Source of the DNA: Leguminivora glycinivorella
Taxonomy: Eukaryota; Arthropoda; Insecta; Lepidoptera; Tortricidae
Direction of reading: 5' to 3'
Assembly: GCF_023078275.1 (NCBI RefSeq)
Contig: NC_062978.1
Coordinates: 19,677,883 to 19,741,882 of the forward strand
Length of the DNA: 64,000 nt
This document shows positions 58,386 to 64,000 of this stretch, in pieces (the stretch's first letter is position 1; every line of letters begins with the position of its first letter). The notes beneath the pieces are model-generated. The model saw only the letters and a list, made by a program, of their open reading frames with translations. It did not search any database and was not told where the DNA came from. The position numbers were made by a program, and so were the translations under genes.

Positions 58386-58731
58386 TGTTATAATTAAGAA
58401 AATATAGATACTAGAGAACCTGTTCGCGCCCTTTTCATTCATTATCATTCATATCGTCCATCCCGCTCGCTCTTCCTTATGATAGGTTCAACCTCATTTT
58501 TAATTATCATGTCATCCGCCTCTTTGCCAAACTTCTTAAAAAATATAAAATACGTCAAGTGTCAATCCGCAAAAAGAAAGTCGTTGTCAATGGTGAATAA
58601 AAATATCCGCAACGAATTAAGTTATTAATTAATTATATTATAATAGAACGATTCGCGAGTGTGCAGTGCAAGGAAAGAGAGAACCAAGCTTTGCAAGGGT
58701 GGCCACCCGATAAACTCTCGAGACGACAACA
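58386..58731 (+). mobile_element. Putative 5' LTR of BEL/Pao retrotransposon
   Basis: A TG...CA-bounded ~346-bp segment (starting 'tgttataattaagaaaatat', ending 'gagacgacaaca') lies upstream of the Gag-Pol frame. It contains a TATA-like 'aatataaaata' near 58541 and AATAAA at 58596, in the order expected of U3-R-U5. The partner 3' LTR is outside the window, so the boundaries are inferred and unconfirmed. Confidence 0.5.
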
Positions 58732-59141
58732 TCGGTGAGTTTGGCTCCCCATCAATCTCCATAATTTTATTTTCCGTTTTGTTTTATTTTATTACAATAG
58801 TTCGTTAGGAACTTCGTATCCGCAGGTCCTTCAACATTTCTGGTCCTTCGAACCGGATTCTCTTCCCTGTTCCCCTATTTTCTCCTCATACATTCATTGC
58901 GAATCGTTCTCCTCCCGCACCGCCCGTATAAATATTACCTAAATTATTCTTACTTACTCGCTCCCGCAGTTTAGGTATTTATTTATACGTGTATAACTTT
59001 ATTCGTCGCTCCGCCCTTATAAATTATTTACCTAAATATATATTATTAACCGCACCCGCAATTTAGGTATACGTTTATAAGAGTTTATCCTTCATAGGAA
59101 CATAAATTGATTTACCGCATATTTAACCCTTCTCATGCAAT
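58732..59141 (+). other. BEL/Pao leader (primer-binding site region and 5' UTR)
   Basis: Starts 'tcggtgagtttggctcccca', which could include the tRNA primer-binding site, and runs to the Gag ATG. It has no long open frame. The tRNA used cannot be assigned. Confidence 0.45.
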
Positions 59142-62100
59142 ATGGCAAAAGAAACAAAAGCCGAAAGCGTTGACAGCTGGTGTTATGAAGACGAGTTGTC
59201 AATGCTTGAAGCAAAACGCAACGTCTTCTTTGAACTCGTCCAGGGTATTTATAAAAAGTCGCTAGTTGCCGATACAGATGCAGTGAGTCGCGAAAGTTTT
59301 CTTGACGCTGCTGACACTATTGACGAACTTCGGACGGAGTTCAAAGAAGTGGTAAATGAGTACAACCGCACGCTACTGAGGACTAAGACGGCTGCTGTCC
59401 CTAACTATCAGCCGCTCATAGCCTTTGAAGATTTGTACTGCCGCATCAGGAGAGTGGTCAAGCGACTGCAACCAGCCGCACCGCCGGCCTCTTCGCCGCC
59501 TTTATCGGTGGAGAGAGCTAGACCTTCTTTGCCAACGATGGAACTGGTAGCGTTTGATGGAGACATACGTAACTGGCCGCTGTTCTACGCTAGTTTTAAA
59601 TCGAGAGTGCACGACAATCTGTCACTTACCGACGAGGAGAAGCTGTTTTATTTAATTGGGAAATTGTCACCAAAAGCTCAAGCCGTCTTTGCAGGCATAA
59701 CTCCGAGCGCTGACAATTATCAGCTTATTCTAGATAGTCTACTTGACAGATTTCAAGATAAGCGCACTCTTGCCTCGACTTACATGGATCAAATGCTCAA
59801 TTTGAAGATTAATGGTCCCGCTTCCTCGTCTAACTTCCAGATATTCATTGATAAGTTTGTGACAGCTGCGAATGCGCTTAAATCGCTTAAGCTGGATGAT
59901 TTAAGCGATTTTATGCTTATGCATATAGCTTTAAAGAAGTTAGACCAGGAAACTCTTCGAGCATTTGAGATGCTGCATCGAAATACGAAATTGCCTACAT
60001 TTCGCGATCTGTCAGATTTCATGAAAAGTCAGTTTAGGATTTATCAAAACTCGCAACCATGTACCGCCGTCTCCGCCGCCGTAAATCCATCGCGCGAAAA
60101 AGGTGTTAAGTCGATTCAACCGCGTAGTGCCGCACCTAAACTACAAAGCTACGTTGCTTGCGCGAGCACTACTAAATGTATTTGTGACAATATTGTCCAT
60201 GAACATTTATTCAAATGTCCTTCTTTCAACGACTTAACGTCTTCTGATCGCTTCAAACGCGCTAAAGAGCTTAAAGCATGTATTAACTGCTTAAGCATTA
60301 AACACCGCACCCGCGAGTGCAATTCCGAGGTGAAGTGTCGAGTTTGTCATCAAAAGCATCATACTCTGTTGCATTTTGACAAGAACAAGGATGAAAAAGC
60401 TTCGACATCTGATGAGTCAAATGCATCTTCGAGCAACGCAGCTATTAAAACATCCTCGCCGCCGGAAGGCACGTCCTGTAACACGTCTATCGTGACGCAA
60501 GCACTTGCTGCCTCTAACAATAAAATGTCCAATCAAGACTCAGCATCTTCGTGTGACACGGTTTTGCTGTCCACCGCAAAGGTCATCGTTCGCGACAGTA
60601 AGGGTGAAACGCAGGTTATCAAATGTCTGCTTGACACAGCGTCACAAAGTAACTTCATTACTGAAGAATGTTGTAGGCGCTTAGGTTTAACTTTTGATAG
60701 GAAACCAAGCTCTGTATTTGGCATTGGAAAAACCAAGAAAATTGTTAAGGGGAACGCAAACGTAAAAGTATTTTCGCGATTCGACGATAATGTCAACTTC
60801 GACGTTTCGAGTTTGGTGGTCGATCGCATCACCGACGACCTGCCGTCAGTGCCCGTGGACATGTCAGCACTGACACATGTTCATGGTCTCCCTCTAGCTG
60901 ACGACACGTTGGATACGCCCGTCGCCATTGATGTACTGGTGGGTGCAACTATATTTCCACATTTGCTGCTGCCGCACATCGTCAAAAGCGAAGTGGACTA
61001 TATGCCACCAGCTATACAGACGGTACTGGGGTATATTTTAATGGGTTCGGTGCCTGCTTTACAGCCACCGCGTAAATATACTTCAGCTTGTTGTACTTCC
61101 GTGGATTCCATGGACCACCTCCTCAAAAAGTTCTGGGAACTTGAGGAAGTATCCGCTCCGCCCGCTCAAAGCCAGGATGACTTTGAATGCGAGGAATATT
61201 TCCGCGCCACCACTACGCGCGACGCTAGTGGTAGATATACTGTGGCATTGCCTTTCCGAGATGACGTGTTCAAGCTCGGAGAGTCGCATTCGGCTGCTAA
61301 GAGGCGATTTCTTTGTCTTGAAAGAAAGCTAGAGTCATCGAGTGTGTTACGTGCCGCCTATGACGATATAATTCGTGAATACGTCAGTAAGGGTTATATA
61401 TCGGACGTGACTAACTCTCTCAACGCGAACACCTCTTCAGCCCTCGCATACATAATTCCTCATCATGCTGTCGTGCGTGAGGATAAGACCACTACCAAAG
61501 TTCGTATGGTCCTGGACTCGAGTAGCAAGACAACTACAGGCCTGTCGCTGAATGATGTCTTGCACTCAGGGCCCAATCTTCAAGGGGATTTATTTTCAAT
61601 CCTCTTGAACTTTCGCTTATTCAAAATAGCGCTTTCAGCCGATTGTCGCCAAATGTTTTTACAGATTGGTGTTCGCGAATCGGACCGCCAGTTTCAACGA
61701 ATCTTATATAGATTCCGCCCGGCAGATCCCATTACGACATACGAATTTAACCGTGTATGTTTTGGTATGAAGTCGAGCCCATATCACGCGCTCCGCGTCG
61801 TTCGCCAGCTGATTGCAGACGACGGACATAAGTTTCCAATGGCAGCAGCGATCGCATCGTCCTGCACATACATGGATGACGTATGCTTCAGCATTATGTC
61901 AGATGATTCGCAACAGAAGGATGAATCTGTTGCTATCGCTGCGGCTAAGGAGCTTATTGACCTATTCAAATGCGGTCAATTTGATCTTGTCAAATGGACC
62001 TGCAACTCAGAGGCCGTGCTACGTGAGATACCTGCTTCTCATAGGGCTTCCGTAGACTTGGAAATAGACCCAGGAGTCTCGCAAAAGGTCCTTGGCTTGT

Positions 62101-64000
62101 GTTGGAATAAATCTGGCGATTATTTCCATTTCAAGGTGACAGAGCCAGATCCAACGTGCACTAAAAGGACAATCTTGTCTGCAGTGGCTCGCCTATGGGA
62201 TAACGTCGGCTTAGTAGCTCCAGTTGTCCTTTACGCAAAACTCCTCATACAGGAGCTTTGGTTGATCAAATGCGACTGGGATGAGACTCCCCCGACCCAT
62301 ATTGTAAATTTATGGGAACGATTTTATTCTGAGTTGCCAAAATTGAATGAAATTCATATACCGCGTCATCTCGGGGTAGTACAAGGTTGTACTATAAACC
62401 TCTTAGGCTTCGGTGATGCTTCCGAGCGGGCATATGGAGGTGTAGTTTATCTTCAGGTCATAAACGGGAATGAAGTGACAGTTCGATTGGTGTGTTCCAA
62501 GTCGAAGGTCTCTCCCTTGAAGACAGTCTCTGTAGCGAGATTAGAGCTGTGTGCTGCTGTCCTCCTGGCAAAGCTCATGCGGAAGGTGCAAGATAATTTC
62601 GAGCCCCGTTACAACATTAACGAGATCTACGCCTTTACCGACTCGAAAGTTGCGCTCTGCTGGATTCAGTCATCACCACACCGCTGGCAAACATTCGTTG
62701 CCAATCGCGTTGTTAAGATAATTGAAGCTGTACCGGCCAGCTGCTTCCATCATGTGGCGGGCTTAGAAAATCCCGCGGATTGCTTGTCGCGTGGCCTGAC
62801 GCCTGCTAAGCTTGTGGATCATCCTTTGTGGTTTACAGGACCGGCTTGGGCATCCAAGCATCCATCAGAATGGCCTTTAAGGGAGCTCGATCGAGAGTCC
62901 ATCGGAGAAGTGCCGGAGCTTAAGCCTCTTGCACACGCTACTACTACGGATGTGTCAGAGTCACCACTTTATTCCCTCGCGCAGCGGATATCGTCGTGGT
63001 CTCGATTACTGCGCATCGTCGTATACGTGTACCGCATCCTTAATCCGAAACCGCTCCCCACGGCCCTTACCCGATCCGACTTAGAGTTTGCTGAAGGCAA
63101 AATTCTCTCATCGTTGCAAAACGAACATTTTTGTGACGATATTGAGAAAATTAAGAGCAAGAAATATTGCTCACCTGCTTTACAAAAGCTCAAACCGTTC
63201 TTAGACAAAGACGGTCTAATTCGTGTTGGAGGCAGGTTGACAAATACAGACTTGCAGTATTCTCAGAAGCACCCAATTGTGCTCCCGCGACGTGATCATG
63301 TAGTCAATATGATCGTTGACTACGTTCACAGAAAGCATTTGCATGCTGGTCCCGAGTCAATGATGACTATACTTAGGCTTCAGTATTGGATTCTGTCGGC
63401 TCGTCGTGTCATTCGCGACCGCATTGCCAAATGCAACACTTGTTTCAGAGCGAATCCACAATCGTCTTTTCCGCTCATGGCAGACTTACCGGGCTGTCGC
63501 GTGAATCAAGTGGATAAACCGTTTACGCATACAGGGTGTGATTATGCAGGCCCTCTGCAATATACGCCTACTCGTGGCAGAGGAGTGAAGAGTCGCAAGG
63601 CTTGGTTATGTATTTTCACTTGCCTCACTACGCGCTGTCTTCACATTGAGATAGCGACGGAATTGAGTACCGCCAACTTCATGGCTGCATTAAAGCGCTT
63701 TTTGGCACGCCGTGGTCCCGTCCAATGCATGTATTCGGACAATGGAACCAATTTCGTTGGCGCCAATTCTTATATGCGTGACCTCTACAAGTTCTTGGAT
63801 GCTCATCGTCCACTTATAGAGATGGAACTAGCGGAGAACCGCATTGATTGGAAGTTCATCCCTCCTGCTTCTGCTCATTTTGGAGGCGCATGGGAGTCTA
63901 TGGTGAAAATAGTAAAAAATCACCTTTTCAAGGTGATCGGTACGCAAATACTGACGTACGAAGAACTTCTAACGACGCTTGCTCAGATAGAAGCGCTCGT
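59142..64000 (+). CDS. BEL/Pao retrotransposon Gag-Pol polyprotein (3' end outside window)
   Basis: One frame stays open from ATG 59142 to the window edge (1,619 codons), with stops just upstream. Frame continuity was checked at start, protease, reverse transcriptase, RNase H and integrase. Gag (about residues 130-300) is of the DUF1759 type. Zinc-knuckle cysteines follow (C380, C383, H388, C393; then C399, C402, H406). The aspartic protease has LLDTASQSNFI with catalytic D498. Reverse transcriptase has VRMVLDSSSK (from 787) and YMDD at 910-913. RNase H has D1092, E1135, D1167 and D1213. Integrase has a His/Cys finger (H1396/H1399 to C1431-x2-C1434) and DDE residues D1467, D1533 and E1585. 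This is the BEL/Pao order with Gag and Pol fused in one frame. No envelope gene is visible. The lack of stops suggests a young copy; activity is not shown. Confidence 0.95.
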   Translation, partial: MAKETKAESVDSWCYEDELSMLEAKRNVFFELVQGIYKKSLVADTDAVSRESFLDAADTIDELRTEFKEVVNEYNRTLLRTKTAAVPNYQPLIAFEDLYCRIRRVVKRLQPAAPPASSPPLSVERARPSLPTMELVAFDGDIRNWPLFYASFKSRVHDNLSLTDEEKLFYLIGKLSPKAQAVFAGITPSADNYQLILDSLLDRFQDKRTLASTYMDQMLNLKINGPASSSNFQIFIDKFVTAANALKSLKLDDLSDFMLMHIALKKLDQETLRAFEMLHRNTKLPTFRDLSDFMKSQFRIYQNSQPCTAVSAAVNPSREKGVKSIQPRSAAPKLQSYVACASTTKCICDNIVHEHLFKCPSFNDLTSSDRFKRAKELKACINCLSIKHRTRECNSEVKCRVCHQKHHTLLHFDKNKDEKASTSDESNASSSNAAIKTSSPPEGTSCNTSIVTQALAASNNKMSNQDSASSCDTVLLSTAKVIVRDSKGETQVIKCLLDTASQSNFITEECCRRLGLTFDRKPSSVFGIGKTKKIVKGNANVKVFSRFDDNVNFDVSSLVVDRITDDLPSVPVDMSALTHVHGLPLADDTLDTPVAIDVLVGATIFPHLLLPHIVKSEVDYMPPAIQTVLGYILMGSVPALQPPRKYTSACCTSVDSMDHLLKKFWELEEVSAPPAQSQDDFECEEYFRATTTRDASGRYTVALPFRDDVFKLGESHSAAKRRFLCLERKLESSSVLRAAYDDIIREYVSKGYISDVTNSLNANTSSALAYIIPHHAVVREDKTTTKVRMVLDSSSKTTTGLSLNDVLHSGPNLQGDLFSILLNFRLFKIALSADCRQMFLQIGVRESDRQFQRILYRFRPADPITTYEFNRVCFGMKSSPYHALRVVRQLIADDGHKFPMAAAIASSCTYMDDVCFSIMSDDSQQKDESVAIAAAKELIDLFKCGQFDLVKWTCNSEAVLREIPASHRASVDLEIDPGVSQKVLGLCWNKSGDYFHFKVTEPDPTCTKRTILSAVARLWDNVGLVAPVVLYAKLLIQELWLIKCDWDETPPTHIVNLWERFYSELPKLNEIHIPRHLGVVQGCTINLLGFGDASERAYGGVVYLQVINGNEVTVRLVCSKSKVSPLKTVSVARLELCAAVLLAKLMRKVQDNFEPRYNINEIYAFTDSKVALCWIQSSPHRWQTFVANRVVKIIEAVPASCFHHVAGLENPADCLSRGLTPAKLVDHPLWFTGPAWASKHPSEWPLRELDRESIGEVPELKPLAHATTTDVSESPLYSLAQRISSWSRLLRIVVYVYRILNPKPLPTALTRSDLEFAEGKILSSLQNEHFCDDIEKIKSKKYCSPALQKLKPFLDKDGLIRVGGRLTNTDLQYSQKHPIVLPRRDHVVNMIVDYVHRKHLHAGPESMMTILRLQYWILSARRVIRDRIAKCNTCFRANPQSSFPLMADLPGCRVNQVDKPFTHTGCDYAGPLQYTPTRGRGVKSRKAWLCIFTCLTTRCLHIEIATELSTANFMAALKRFLARRGPVQCMYSDNGTNFVGANSYMRDLYKFLDAHRPLIEMELAENRIDWKFIPPASAHFGGAWESMVKIVKNHLFKVIGTQILTYEELLTTLAQIEAL

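Noticed and set aside
61083..63208. Short minus and shifted-frame ORFs under the Gag-Pol region
   Set aside because: Shadows of the continuous BEL/Pao frame.
1..64000. Search for CRISPR-like or phage-type defence arrays
   Set aside because: The tandem repeats seen have no regular unique spacers, and all context is eukaryotic transposon sequence.

Overview
The window looks like intergenic and intronic DNA from a moth or butterfly. I infer this from low GC with A/T homopolymers, short TTAGG arrays (the insect telomere unit), lepidopteran-type tRNA-derived SINEs ending in GAT repeats, many short foldback elements, and LINE fragments cut down to their 3' ends. No prokaryotic features, rRNA genes, functional tRNA genes or CRISPR arrays were seen. 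Family identities come from reading motifs and comparing copies inside the window; no database was searched.

Layout. 1-12.4 kb: two exon-like blocks on the + strand (2057-2139, 2475-2668) and a convincing terminal exon (11849-12004) followed by poly(A) signals. They may belong to one host gene whose introns are full of repeats, but the phases do not close, so exons are missing or there are two genes. 12.4-25 kb: repeats only, including a (GGAC)n tract, a TTAGG-bearing minisatellite, two strong palindromes near 19.2 kb and a 2.7-kb element framed by 14-bp inverted ends beside TTAA/ATAA. 25-38 kb: SINEs, LINE tails, a 22-bp minisatellite open in all three + frames, an 85-bp perfect inverted repeat, two tandem duplications and a 36-bp perfect palindrome. 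38-48 kb: two abutting elements with inverted ends (40.0-42.2 and 42.2-43.0 kb), more SINE copies and a SINE with a readable target-site duplication. 48.1-51.6 kb: a 3.4-kb element with inverted ends, TGACACT-like subterminal motifs and a dead Tc1-type transposase. 52-58.4 kb: foldback elements, including an inverted pair and a filled/empty site pair.

58.4-64 kb: the best-supported coding feature, a BEL/Pao LTR retrotransposon. A putative 5' LTR and leader are followed by one uninterrupted Gag-Pol frame that runs off the window after 1,619 codons. Gag with zinc knuckles, aspartic protease, reverse transcriptase (YMDD), RNase H and integrase (H2C2, DDE) follow in order. The 3' end and 3' LTR lie outside.

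I see no new defence, metabolic or regulatory system. The most useful observations are the unidentified host exons, the intact BEL/Pao frame, and several repeat structures whose insertion order can be read directly.
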